Shown here: piece by piece, positions 1 to 8,498 of the stretch
Layout: every line of letters begins with the position of its first letter
How positions within the stretch are numbered: position 1 is the first letter of the stretch
NCBI GenBank assembly: GCA_947455705.1
Contig: CANGPO010000018.1
Coordinates: 1 to 39,731 of the forward strand
Direction: 5' to 3'
DNA from: Actinomycetota bacterium
GTDB taxonomy: Bacteria > Actinomycetota > Actinomycetes > S36-B12 > CAIYMF01
Length of the DNA stretch: 39,731 nt
Made by a program: the position numbers and the translations under genes
The notes under the pieces: generated by a model
Database searches by the model: none
What the model saw: only the letters and a program-made list of their open reading frames with translations
Told to the model about the DNA's origin: nothing

Positions 1-20
1 CCCGGGGGATCAACCCCGGG
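1..20. terminator. GC-rich hairpin terminator next to tRNA-Pro
   Basis: A perfect 7-bp inverted repeat (CCCGGGG, six-base loop, CCCCGGG) starts at the left edge. On the plus strand it is followed by CTTTTCTATT, a short U-rich tract. On the minus strand it lies 9 bases beyond the CCA end of the tRNA gene, so it probably ends that transcript; the bases that would form its minus-strand U-tract are outside the window. It could serve both directions. Confidence 0.7.
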
Positions 21-29
21 CTTTTCTAT

Positions 30-106
<77 letters not shown>

Positions 107-234
107 CCACGTGCACTACCTGTGGTTTTACCCGCATGCAGCCTGAGCAGATTACCGTAGGAAACCTCGATCGCTGAAACTGACATCACCCATCACCGGT
201 GGAGCGCGATCGACGAACAGGGACGACTGTGAAC

Positions 235-1833
235 TCAGTCGGTCGCAACAGGTTCTGGAACCCCATATCCACCACCGGCCGCACTGATGAAGGAAACCGA
301 ATCACCCTTCTTAAGCCGGAGGTATCCCTTGCCAGGGAGCGTGGTCCACTCCCCCTCCCCAGACCGTCTGATCATGGCCGCACCAGGAGCACCCGAATGC
401 CCGCCATCTCGGCCTCGAGGCGCAAACTCGGACACCGTCTGCTCCACGTAGTACATGCCGTCGGCATCGTCAGCAAGCAGAGTCATATCTCGGCGCATGG
501 CCATTCCGCCTACAAACTTGCCCGAACCCCCTGATCCGTCGACAAGTTCCGTACGGTCGATCCGCCACGGGTACTCCAGTTCGGCAATCTCCGCCGGAAG
601 GATCGCGCAGTTACTGCAGTACGTGTCCAATGCGTGATCCCCATCGGCATCCCTGCGCGCCCCGCCACCACCGCCGAGGATGTCTGCAAGCAATGTGTCC
701 TTACCCCACCGCGAGTCGTGTGCACGAAACACCCACGCTGGGAATGAGACGTGAGCCGCGGCCACATCCTTGCCGGGAATCAACTGACCAAGCGCTTCGA
801 TCATGAGGTCTGAGATCCGTTGCGTGGCTAGATGACGGGCACTTAGGGCCGCCGGGTGAATCGGATTTACCAGTGTGCCCGGCACCGTCACGATGTCGAT
901 GAGGCGTGACAGGCCATCGTTCTGCCGCACGCCCGAGTCGCCGGCGAAGCAACGAACTGCGAAGTAGACACCAGCGGCAGTACTCGCAATCGGAACATTC
1001 ATCCCGCTCTGAACTTGAGGCGACGTTCCCGTGAAGTCCACAGTGAGTCGACCGTCGACAGGAGTGACGGTGACGCGAATTCGAATGGGGTCGGTGCCTT
1101 CGAATCCCGAGTCGTCCATAAATCCTTCAACTGTCACCGATTCAGTCGGCCACGATCGGAACAGTGCCTCCGCACGCCTCTCAGTGTTGTCGAGGAGACG
1201 TTCCATCGCGTCGAGAACCAGCTCGCGCCCATGCCGAGCGCACAGCTCATTCACTCGCTCAATCCCGCGCTTACAAGCGGCCAACTGTGCCCCGAGATCA
1301 CCGATCGTCGAGTGCGGATCACGGACGTTGTGACGGATGATCTCCTCCACTGCGTGGTTACGTCGTCCACGCTCGACGAACTTAATCGCAGGGAAGATGA
1401 CGCCCTCGTGGTAAATCTCGGTCGTTTGCGCGCTTTCGGTGCCAGGGAACGTGCCACCAATGTCGATGTGATGTGCGATCGAGCCGGCGTATCCGACGAG
1501 CACGTCATCGACGTAGATAGGCATGAAGATCTGCAGATCATTCGTGTGCGTACCACCGAGATATGGATTGTTCGTCAGGATCGCATCCCCAGGATCCAAA
1601 GCTCCACCGTGATTTACCAACGCTGCCTTCAGTGCGAATTGCATGAGGCCGAGCTGCGCTGGAATCTGCTCACTGTGAGAAACCATGCGACCTTGGGCGT
1701 CGAACAAACCGCAGTTGAAGTCAAGCATCTCGCGAATAATCGGCGAGAAAGATGATCGATACTCCACAACGGCCATCTCTTCACTAATCGCAAAGAGGGC
1801 ATTGCCCAGGATCTCCTGAGTTACCGCATCCAT
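235..1833 (-). CDS. hyuB: Hydantoinase/oxoprolinase B subunit (HyuB family)
   Basis: This is a 532-residue HyuB-family protein, the usual size for the B subunit of N-methylhydantoinase, 5-oxoprolinase and acetone carboxylase-type enzymes. The family signature is clear: the LTNNPYLGGTHTND stretch near residue 88, GSIAHHIDIGG near 117, and a C-terminal Gly-rich end (SAAGGGYG). Members work with a HyuA partner to open a cyclic amide ring using ATP. The gene starts three bases after the hyuA stop, so the pair is co-transcribed and probably translationally coupled. The family covers hydantoin, N-methylhydantoin, 5-oxoproline and ketone carboxylation, and the sequence alone does not fix the substrate. 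The amidohydrolases nearby favour a cyclic amide. It is the last gene before the tRNA. Confidence 0.9.
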   Translation of the reverse strand: MDAVTQEILGNALFAISEEMAVVEYRSSFSPIIREMLDFNCGLFDAQGRMVSHSEQIPAQLGLMQFALKAALVNHGGALDPGDAILTNNPYLGGTHTNDLQIFMPIYVDDVLVGYAGSIAHHIDIGGTFPGTESAQTTEIYHEGVIFPAIKFVERGRRNHAVEEIIRHNVRDPHSTIGDLGAQLAACKRGIERVNELCARHGRELVLDAMERLLDNTERRAEALFRSWPTESVTVEGFMDDSGFEGTDPIRIRVTVTPVDGRLTVDFTGTSPQVQSGMNVPIASTAAGVYFAVRCFAGDSGVRQNDGLSRLIDIVTVPGTLVNPIHPAALSARHLATQRISDLMIEALGQLIPGKDVAAAHVSFPAWVFRAHDSRWGKDTLLADILGGGGGARRDADGDHALDTYCSNCAILPAEIAELEYPWRIDRTELVDGSGGSGKFVGGMAMRRDMTLLADDADGMYYVEQTVSEFAPRGRDGGHSGAPGAAMIRRSGEGEWTTLPGKGYLRLKKGDSVSFISAAGGGYGVPEPVATD

Positions 1834-1836
1834 AGC

Positions 1837-3918
1837 TCAGCCCACCAACCGCTCGAGAAGCATCGAACCGCCGGGCACCAGACGAGCCGTCCAGTCGGGA
1901 AATACAAGTGTCGTTGTATCTTCCTGTTCGATCACCGCAGGCCCGGACACGGGTTCAACTCCGATTGCACTTCGGTCAAGAATCACGGCGTCCTGCCATT
2001 CACCCCGCATCCAGACGCGTCGCCTCCCCATTGGTTCCGACGGAACCGAAGATCCCGAGCCAAAAACAATGGGTTCCTCAGGCGCGCTCGCAGTGATGCG
2101 CAGTGCCACCAGTTCCATAGGCGTGTCATCGAGTACGTAGTCATATGCCGCGCGATGTCCTTCGATGAAGGCGGACTCGACTTCTCGGATCGCGTCGTCC
2201 TGCAGACGACCGTTAACGTCCACCCGCAATGGGATCGTCAGGCTGTAAGCCTGTCCGCTGTAGCGCATATCAGCGTTGAACGTCAGTGTTCCGAGGTTCT
2301 CGTGGCCACTCTGCGCAAGTAGCTCACGAGCCTTAGCCGCCAACGCGTCCAGTTGCGGCTGTATCTCGTCGTTCGTGAGGTGGGCCGTTGCACGTACCCA
2401 GCTCCGTCCAAGATCGTGACGGACGGCGGTAAGCAGTAAGCCAAGTGCGGCGGTAACTCCTGGAAATGCGGGCACGAGAACCTTGGCCATGTCGAGTTCC
2501 TCCGCCAATGAGCAGCCATGCATAGGCCCTGCTCCACCGAGTGCCACCAAAGTCATGGCTCGTGGGTCGAGACCACGCGCGACGGAAATCATGCGAAGGG
2601 AACTGGCCATGTTCGCATCGGTTACACGGATGATGGCCGTCGCTGCCTCTTCGACCCCGACTCCCATGGGCAAGGCAACGCGTTGACGAACGGCTTCTGC
2701 AGCGGCATCGGGATCCAACTTGAGCTCACCGCCAAGAGTTCGTTGAGCAGTCAATGTGCCCAGCACGACGTGAGCGTCTGTCACCGTGGGCGATTCACCA
2801 CCACGCGCATATGCGGCCGGACCTGGGACGGCTCCGGCACTTTCCGGGCCAACGTGCAACGCTCCGAACGCATCCACGTGTGCGATCGAGCCACCACCTG
2901 CTCCTACACACAGCACATCAACCTGCGGAAGATTTACACGGTGCCCATTTTGTTCACCGGCCCAACGCACATGTGGATCTCCTGCTGTGACGACGGCCAG
3001 ATCGGCAGTAGTTCCGCCCATATCGAAGGTCATCAAGTCGAGTTCACCCGCAACAGCACCTAGCCTCGCCGCTCCGACAACTCCCGCTGCAGGGCCGGAG
3101 GTCACAAGGGATACGGGGAGTTCAGCCGCTGCCTTGGCTGCAGCCAGGCCTCCATTTGACCTCATGAGATGAACTGGAACCTTGACCCCCCGGGTGGCAA
3201 CGGCCGCGGCGAGATCCGTCACATAGGAACCTACGAGTGGAAGCAATGACGCGTTGACGACCGTGGTGCTGGCGCGCAGGAACTCACGAATCTCCGGAGC
3301 AACATCAGAGGAAATCGTCACCGGGATACCCGGTAACTCGCTTGCCAGAATGTCGCGGATGCGCTGCTCATGCGACGGCTGGACGAATGAGAACAGCAGC
3401 ACCACCGCGATTGCCTCCACGCCAGAGGACGCCAGATATCGCGCTGCCTCAATGACGCTCGGCTCATCCAACGGCGTGATTTCCTCACCCTGCGGCCCAA
3501 TCCGACCATCCACTTCGACGCATCGGTCGCGCGGCACAATGGGTTTGGCCTCGGGGGTCCATAAGTCGTAGATGTGCCGACGCTGCTGGGTGCCGATTTC
3601 CAAGATGTCGCGAAATCCGCGGTTTGTGATCAAACCGACCCGTGCCAGCCGATTCTGCACCAGAGCGTTCGTCGCAACGGTCGTTCCATGAGCAAGGAAG
3701 TTGATCTCGTCTAAGCCGCGGCCGGACCGCCCGCTGAGCACCTGCAAACCCGACAGGAAGCCTTCGGAGATGTCTGCTGGCGTCGATTCAACCTTGGCAA
3801 TGTGCAACTGGCCGGTGTCGTCGACGAGGACTGCATCGGTGAACGTGCCACCAACATCAATTCCAACGCGGACCCCGCTGGTGGCCGTATTCGGATCCCC
3901 GTCGCGCTCGTGAGACAT
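1837..3918 (-). CDS. hyuA: Hydantoinase/oxoprolinase A subunit (HyuA family)
   Basis: This 693-residue protein has the HyuA layout. An N-terminal ASKHA-type domain carries VRVGIDVGGTFTDAV (about residues 17-31) and AHGTTVATNAL. A central hydantoinase A domain has TFDMGGTTADLAVV, CVGAGGGSIA and GPESAGAVPGPAAY. A C-terminal domain follows. The DVGGTFTD and DMGGTTAD motifs form the ATP-binding fold in this family. With HyuB it should hydrolyse a cyclic amide with ATP. The ATG at 3918 is preceded by GGAG five bases upstream. Transcription probably starts in the roughly 130-bp divergent region shared with the LuxR-PBP regulator. The two-part element at 4009-4032 lies 91 bp upstream of this start, which suggests control by that regulator. 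Confidence 0.9.
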   Translation of the reverse strand: MSHERDGDPNTATSGVRVGIDVGGTFTDAVLVDDTGQLHIAKVESTPADISEGFLSGLQVLSGRSGRGLDEINFLAHGTTVATNALVQNRLARVGLITNRGFRDILEIGTQQRRHIYDLWTPEAKPIVPRDRCVEVDGRIGPQGEEITPLDEPSVIEAARYLASSGVEAIAVVLLFSFVQPSHEQRIRDILASELPGIPVTISSDVAPEIREFLRASTTVVNASLLPLVGSYVTDLAAAVATRGVKVPVHLMRSNGGLAAAKAAAELPVSLVTSGPAAGVVGAARLGAVAGELDLMTFDMGGTTADLAVVTAGDPHVRWAGEQNGHRVNLPQVDVLCVGAGGGSIAHVDAFGALHVGPESAGAVPGPAAYARGGESPTVTDAHVVLGTLTAQRTLGGELKLDPDAAAEAVRQRVALPMGVGVEEAATAIIRVTDANMASSLRMISVARGLDPRAMTLVALGGAGPMHGCSLAEELDMAKVLVPAFPGVTAALGLLLTAVRHDLGRSWVRATAHLTNDEIQPQLDALAAKARELLAQSGHENLGTLTFNADMRYSGQAYSLTIPLRVDVNGRLQDDAIREVESAFIEGHRAAYDYVLDDTPMELVALRITASAPEEPIVFGSGSSVPSEPMGRRRVWMRGEWQDAVILDRSAIGVEPVSGPAVIEQEDTTTLVFPDWTARLVPGGSMLLERLVG

Positions 3919-4008
3919 GGCTGCTCCGGTGTTTTGGTATCGATTTGGCCATTATGGTGGCATCTATCCGGTCTTACGGGTTCAATTCGACCTCACGGAA
4001 CGTTCAAT

Positions 4009-4032
4009 GTCATGCGTAATTCGACGGACGGG
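4009..4032 (-). promoter_or_regulatory. Candidate operator, copy 1 (hyuA/regulator divergent region)
   Basis: On the plus strand this reads GTCATGCGT, five bases, then GACGGACGG. The same two 9-mers with the same 5-base spacer recur at 10740-10763. This copy lies 91 bp upstream of the hyuA start and ends three bases before the AGGAGG of the regulator gene. It is therefore placed to act on hyuAB from upstream and to control the regulator itself. That the LuxR-PBP protein binds it is an inference. Confidence 0.6.
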
Positions 4033-4051
4033 TTAGGAGGTGATGGGTCTT

Positions 4052-5845
4052 ATGACTCGCGCGAGTTCTGGCCGGTCTTGGGAATGCACCGTCGACGCTC
4101 TGGGCACATCGTCGGGAACCTCCCGAGCAAGATCGGCCCTCCCCCTTGGTTTAGTCGACTACATCACCGCTTTTCTTCTCACAGAGCATGAGCACGTTCA
4201 GTTTCTATGGAGAACAGTCGAGGGCCGGTGGCTGACCGTCCGGCTAGAGCGAGTTGCACAGCCTTCTGGACGTCAATCCCAGGCACATGTTCATTGGGCC
4301 GTAGCAACTCTCCCCGCCGGACTGACGACCAGGGAAATCGATGTCCTCACGCTGGTCTGTCTCGGACTCACCAACATCCAAATTGCCGAACGGCTCGGCA
4401 ACAGCGCGCGAACCGTCTCCACCCAGGTAGAGCGACTACTTGGCAAGTTGGGTCAGCAAAGCAGAGCAGGGCTGGCTGCCATCGCGGTGGACGCTCGGCT
4501 AGTGCGGCTGCCCCTGCCAGGCGGGTCTTTCGACGAGGCAGGTCTGAGCATTGTTGACGTCGAACGAGCAGTCCATGCACGCAGCCGCGCCATCACAACG
4601 ACTAACACAGCGGACCGTCCTGTAACCCACCACCTGAAGGCTTTACGTCCATCCCTGCGTCGCGCACCTTTCCACATCGGCTCTGTACTACCACTTACCG
4701 GCCCGTCGTGGGCCGATGGTCTCGAAGCGCACCGAGGTGCCGAACTCGCGGTCGCACAGATCAACGCCCGAGGTGGCATTGGCGGCCGTCCAGTCGAACA
4801 CGTTGTTGCCAGCGCCGACTTCTTCAACCCGATCGAGGTCGCCAGCGCCTTTAGATCACTCGTCGATCTAGACGTCGACGCGATCATCACCTCCTACGCG
4901 AACGCAGAATGTCCTGAGGTTCTCGACATAGTCGCTGATTTCGGGCAGCCGTTCTTGCACAACGCAACGTATGAGCAACAGGTCGAGATGGTCCGCGAAG
5001 ATCAGAGTCGATTCGGCATGGTGTTTCAGACGTGTCCGTCGGAAATCCATTACGGTTCGGGGTTTATCCGACTCCTCGACGAGCTTCGCGATAGCGGACA
5101 GTGGACACCAACATCGAGCTCTATCGTGGCGCTTGAGTTGGAGACCAATAGCACCCACACCGCCAATGAAGCATTCTTCAGGGCAGCGGAACGATCCGGT
5201 TGGAATGTTGCCGACGTAGCCATCGTTCCCGTTCAGAACCCGGACTGGAGATCGTTGGTCTCCCGCATCACCAACCATGCTCCGGCCGCGGTCATGATCA
5301 CGCACTTCGTTCCTGACGCACTCGTCGACTTCCAACGCGTGTTCAACGAATTCGGCAACGATGCACTCGTGTATGGGGTGTACGGCCCGTCAATCCCCCA
5401 GTACCAAACGGCTGCCAGAGACGCTTCCGAAGGCGTGATCTGGTCGACCGTCACCGGCATGTACGACGATGAGTTCGGACGGGCGTTCCGACGGGACTTC
5501 GAACGCCTTCACGGCACCCCTGCCGGTTGGTCGCAGGCCAGTGCCGCCTACGACCAGGTCAAGTTGCTTTCGGCGGCGTGGGGCTCCACCGGATCTGCGT
5601 CGTCCGCAGAGGTTCAGCAGTACTTGCGAAGCACGGTGTACCGCGGGGTGAACGGTGTTTACTACCTCGGCGGTCCCGGCCAGGCGGCTCTGTCTTACCC
5701 CGACGTCACACCGGACCCGTCAATTGCACAAGCGCATATGGTCTATCAGGTACAAGACGGACGACCACGGGTACTAGGCCCCGCACCTTACGGTGACTTG
5801 AGATCGTTTAAGACACCACCGTGGTTCGGGAAGAACTCCGCTTAA
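4052..5845 (+). CDS. LuxR-type HTH regulator fused to a periplasmic-binding-protein sensor domain
   Basis: This one-chain protein of about 597 residues combines a DNA-binding and a solute-binding domain. Residues 1-90 are an unassigned N-terminal part. A GerE/LuxR helix-turn-helix covers about 91-146 (LTTREIDVL, then NIQIAERLGNSARTVSTQV). From about 207 to the end is a type I PBP domain like LivJ/AmiC/UrtA (FHIGSVLPLTGP, ELAVAQINARGGIGGRPVE). There is no signal peptide or membrane segment, so it should sense its ligand in the cytoplasm. The PBP part resembles the importer's binding protein at 9270-10664 along its length, sharing the INA(R/N)GGIGGR segment, a CPSE/CPTE segment, the YGPS(I/V)P segment and a PPWF ending. 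AGGAGG at 4035-4040 sits 11 bases before the ATG at 4052 but only 2 before the ATG at 4043, so 4052 is preferred. It is divergent from hyuAB and probably regulates the whole block. Confidence 0.88.
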   Translation: MTRASSGRSWECTVDALGTSSGTSRARSALPLGLVDYITAFLLTEHEHVQFLWRTVEGRWLTVRLERVAQPSGRQSQAHVHWAVATLPAGLTTREIDVLTLVCLGLTNIQIAERLGNSARTVSTQVERLLGKLGQQSRAGLAAIAVDARLVRLPLPGGSFDEAGLSIVDVERAVHARSRAITTTNTADRPVTHHLKALRPSLRRAPFHIGSVLPLTGPSWADGLEAHRGAELAVAQINARGGIGGRPVEHVVASADFFNPIEVASAFRSLVDLDVDAIITSYANAECPEVLDIVADFGQPFLHNATYEQQVEMVREDQSRFGMVFQTCPSEIHYGSGFIRLLDELRDSGQWTPTSSSIVALELETNSTHTANEAFFRAAERSGWNVADVAIVPVQNPDWRSLVSRITNHAPAAVMITHFVPDALVDFQRVFNEFGNDALVYGVYGPSIPQYQTAARDASEGVIWSTVTGMYDDEFGRAFRRDFERLHGTPAGWSQASAAYDQVKLLSAAWGSTGSASSAEVQQYLRSTVYRGVNGVYYLGGPGQAALSYPDVTPDPSIAQAHMVYQVQDGRPRVLGPAPYGDLRSFKTPPWFGKNSA

Positions 5846-5869
5846 CCCGCTCGCTCGGCGAGAGCAGCC

Positions 5870-6901
5870 TTATGTTTTTGTTGACGTCGCCGTCGGTTTT
5901 GACTCTTTCGACTCACCCGCGGACATCCAACTATTGAGCCGTCCCATGCGTCCGGCTAGCAGCGGCACGACGCCGCGCGGCATCAAGACCACGATCGCGA
6001 GCAGCACCAACCCCAACAAGATGAGTCGAATCTCAGGCCAATTCTGAAGTTCGGCCTGGACAAGGGTGATGATCGCTGTTCCGATGAGGGGCCCAGTCAG
6101 GGTTCCGAGGCCTCCGACAACCATCATCGTCACGAGCAGCGTCATCTGGCCCAAGCCCATGAGCGACGGTGATACAACGCCGTAGGTGAAGGCATAAAGC
6201 CCACCAGCGATGCCGGCAAAGAACCCGGAAATCCCGAAGGAAAGCAACTGGTACTTGATCGGGCTGACACCTCGCGCTGCTGCCAGCGACGGGTTGTCTC
6301 GAAGGGCCATCAGCCCGGTGCCTAGAGGTGACCGCACAATGAAGTACATCGCGACCAGGGTGATGATGACGAATGCCAGTGCGATCCAGTAGATCAATCT
6401 GTATCGAGCTTGTGGCTCCATGCTTTGAAGCCCGTATCCGTCGAACCCTGAAAGGCCGAACGTGCCTCCGGTGATACCGGTCTTGTCAGCGATGACCAGC
6501 AACCTGACCACCTCGGAAAACCCGAACGTCAGCAGTGAGACATAGATCCCCCGAAGTCGCACGGAGGGGATGGCCAGTACCAGCGAGACGAGAGTTGCCG
6601 CGAATCCGCCGACCACCAACGCGATTGGCCATGGCAAACCGGTATGCAAGGAGACGAGAGCAGCCGCGTAACCACCGATTGCGTAGATCGCCAGCTGACC
6701 AAAGTTCCAGATACCCGAGTATCCCAAAACCAAGTTCCACGACTGGTTCAACACCATCCAGATGAGCGCCAATGTGCAGACGCCTACCCAGTAACTGCTG
6801 TTCAGGATCATCGGCAGTATTGCTGCAAGGACACCAGCAATGGCCAACGGAATCGGTTTTATCTGCGGCCAGCCAAGGGCGCGTAAAGGTACTGACTTCA
6901 T
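5870..6901 (-). CDS. Branched-chain amino acid/amide-type ABC transporter permease, LivM family
   Basis: A 343-residue polytopic inner-membrane protein with roughly nine to ten hydrophobic segments. It has LivM-family features: NLVLGYSGIWNFGQLAIYAIGGY near residue 55, the conserved (S/N)LVLGYSG-FGQ region of this permease class, and a C-terminal VLMPRGVVPLL. It pairs with the LivH-like permease to form the channel of the importer. Its start overlaps the end of the livH-like gene by four bases (ATGA). It is the last gene of the importer operon and ends 25 bp from the convergent regulator gene. The C-terminal tail (SKESKPTATSTKT) is hydrophilic and cytoplasmic by prediction. The name livM reflects family only; the substrate is unknown. 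Confidence 0.9.
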   Translation of the reverse strand: MKSVPLRALGWPQIKPIPLAIAGVLAAILPMILNSSYWVGVCTLALIWMVLNQSWNLVLGYSGIWNFGQLAIYAIGGYAAALVSLHTGLPWPIALVVGGFAATLVSLVLAIPSVRLRGIYVSLLTFGFSEVVRLLVIADKTGITGGTFGLSGFDGYGLQSMEPQARYRLIYWIALAFVIITLVAMYFIVRSPLGTGLMALRDNPSLAAARGVSPIKYQLLSFGISGFFAGIAGGLYAFTYGVVSPSLMGLGQMTLLVTMMVVGGLGTLTGPLIGTAIITLVQAELQNWPEIRLILLGLVLLAIVVLMPRGVVPLLAGRMGRLNSWMSAGESKESKPTATSTKT

Positions 6902-7785
6902 AGTCGGGCCTCCTGTGGCTTGCCCGCGATCCCGTTAGGACGCACAACGAGTACGACCAAAATCACGATGTAGAGAACGGGTAGGGCGAAGGCACTGGAC
7001 CAGAAGATCGCCACTGCAGAGGACAGGAAGCCGATGATGTACGACGCATAAATCGTGCCCTTGACCGAGCCAAGCCCAGCGAAAATGACGACAATGAGTG
7101 CCTGCAAAAGTGGCAGGTCACCAGCATTGGGATACACGAAGTAAAGCGGAGCTAGGAGCACACCCGCTATACCGGCCAACGCGGCAGCAATTCCCATCGT
7201 CACCACATATACGCGACGAGCCGGGATACCCATAAGCCGTGCCGCATCAAGATTCTGCGCAACAGCAGTGATGGCCAGACCGTACCTAGAACGGGAAAGG
7301 AATAGGCCAAGTGCAACCAACGCTCCCACAGCAAGAACGGCCATGATCATCGAGTGGTACGTGATCGAAACTTCGCTGGTGATGTTGATTCCTCCGGGCC
7401 ACAGTGGGTCGAAGGGCTTCTGTCGTGGTCCGTAGATCATCAGGATGATGTTCTGAACGATCGTGGCCACGGCGAAGGTGGTGATGAACGCGGTCATTTC
7501 AAAGTCCACGCCCGGCCGACCCAGAAGAGGCTTAACGGCCATGTAGTAGGTGAGCACCCCGAGCAGGAACGTGACTGCAGCTGCAACCGCAATGCTGATC
7601 CATGGTGAAACCCCGGTTCGGTCTACAACTGTGTAGGCGGCGAAGCCACCGACCATGACCATGACACCTTGCGCCATGTTCAGCACCCGAAGCGTTCCGT
7701 AAACCAGCGTCATCCCAATGGAGATCAGCGCCAAGATTGAACCCTGAACAATGGTGCTCACGAGCGTCTGCAAAATGGCGTTCAC
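6898..7785 (-). CDS. Branched-chain amino acid/amide-type ABC transporter permease, LivH family
   Basis: A 295-residue hydrophobic permease with about eight membrane segments and the LivH hallmarks LISIGMTLVYGTLRVLNMAQG (about residues 20-40) and FAGLGSVKGTIYASYIIGF near the C-terminus. It forms the transmembrane pore with the LivM-like protein. The start overlaps the preceding ATPase gene by four bases and the stop overlaps the next permease gene by four, so all components are translationally coupled. Within the family, close relatives carry leucine/isoleucine/valine, urea or short-chain amides. The neighbouring amide- and hydantoin-type hydrolases favour the latter kind of substrate here, by inference. 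Confidence 0.9.
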   Translation of the reverse strand: MNAILQTLVSTIVQGSILALISIGMTLVYGTLRVLNMAQGVMVMVGGFAAYTVVDRTGVSPWISIAVAAAVTFLLGVLTYYMAVKPLLGRPGVDFEMTAFITTFAVATIVQNIILMIYGPRQKPFDPLWPGGINITSEVSITYHSMIMAVLAVGALVALGLFLSRSRYGLAITAVAQNLDAARLMGIPARRVYVVTMGIAAALAGIAGVLLAPLYFVYPNAGDLPLLQALIVVIFAGLGSVKGTIYASYIIGFLSSAVAIFWSSAFALPVLYIVILVVLVVRPNGIAGKPQEARL

Positions 7786-8498
7786 GACTCACCACCTACA
7801 CCGAGGTAAGTGGCAGTTACAGCGTCATCGTTGAGGACCTCATCGACGCTTCCCTGCAAAACAACAGCACCGTTTTCGATCAATACAACTCGGTCAGCGA
7901 CTTCGCGAACATGCGCGAAGTTCTCTTCGACAAGTAGAACCGTGATTCCGCTCTTTGCAATTGTCGCGATTCGGTCGTAGACCTCGTCAACAAGCACCGG
8001 TGCCAAACCCAGCGACGGTTCATCGATGAGCAGGAGATCGGCTCGCGTCATCAAACCTCTGCCCAAGGCGAGCATGCGTCGCTCTCCCCCAGACAAGGTC
8101 CGTGCCTGCTGCTCCTTACGTTCGAGCAATCGCGGAAAGATCTCATAGACCTGCGCGAGCCGTTCGAGACGCTCAGAACGCGAAGGTAAAACAAATCCCC
8201 CAAGAAGAAGATTCTCCTGAACAGACATATCGGGAAAGAGCATGTCGCCCTGCGGGATTTGTACGAGCCCCTTGCTGACGATGGACTCAGTTGCCTTTCC
8301 ATCGATGCGTTCACCTCGATAGGTGATGGTCCCGCGCTTGAGTGGAAGCAATCCACTTATCGCCCGCAGGAGTGTTGTCTTGCCGTGGCCGTTCGGTCCG
8401 ATGACGACGACGAATTCGCCCTCGTTCACCGTTAGGCTCATGTCTTCGATGACCATGGCGTCGCCATAGCCCACGCGAAGGTTCTTGACCTCAAGCAT
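7782..8498 (-). CDS. ABC transporter ATP-binding protein, LivF family
   Basis: A 238-residue ATPase with Walker A GPNGHGKTT, signature LSGGERRML, Walker B LLLIDEPSLGLAP and the switch His region (LLVEENFAHV). The ending DEVLNDDAVTATYLGVGG is typical of LivF. I place the start at the ATG at 8498, giving MLEVKNLRVGYG, because GAGGAAGG lies about seven bases upstream. A GTG at 8525 would add nine residues without such a site. The gene overlaps the livG-like gene by eight bases and the livH-like gene by four. It powers the importer together with the LivG-like ATPase. Confidence 0.9.
   Translation of the reverse strand: MLEVKNLRVGYGDAMVIEDMSLTVNEGEFVVVIGPNGHGKTTLLRAISGLLPLKRGTITYRGERIDGKATESIVSKGLVQIPQGDMLFPDMSVQENLLLGGFVLPSRSERLERLAQVYEIFPRLLERKEQQARTLSGGERRMLALGRGLMTRADLLLIDEPSLGLAPVLVDEVYDRIATIAKSGITVLLVEENFAHVREVADRVVLIENGAVVLQGSVDEVLNDDAVTATYLGVGGES

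Noticed and set aside
1015-1755. A 246-codon plus-strand frame opposite hyuB
   Set aside because: Antisense to a conserved enzyme, with no recognisable domain and no ribosome binding site.
5850-5862. Short hairpin CTCGC-TCG-GCGAG between the convergent regulator and livM-like genes
   Set aside because: Only a 5-bp stem without a U-tract; too weak to call a terminator.
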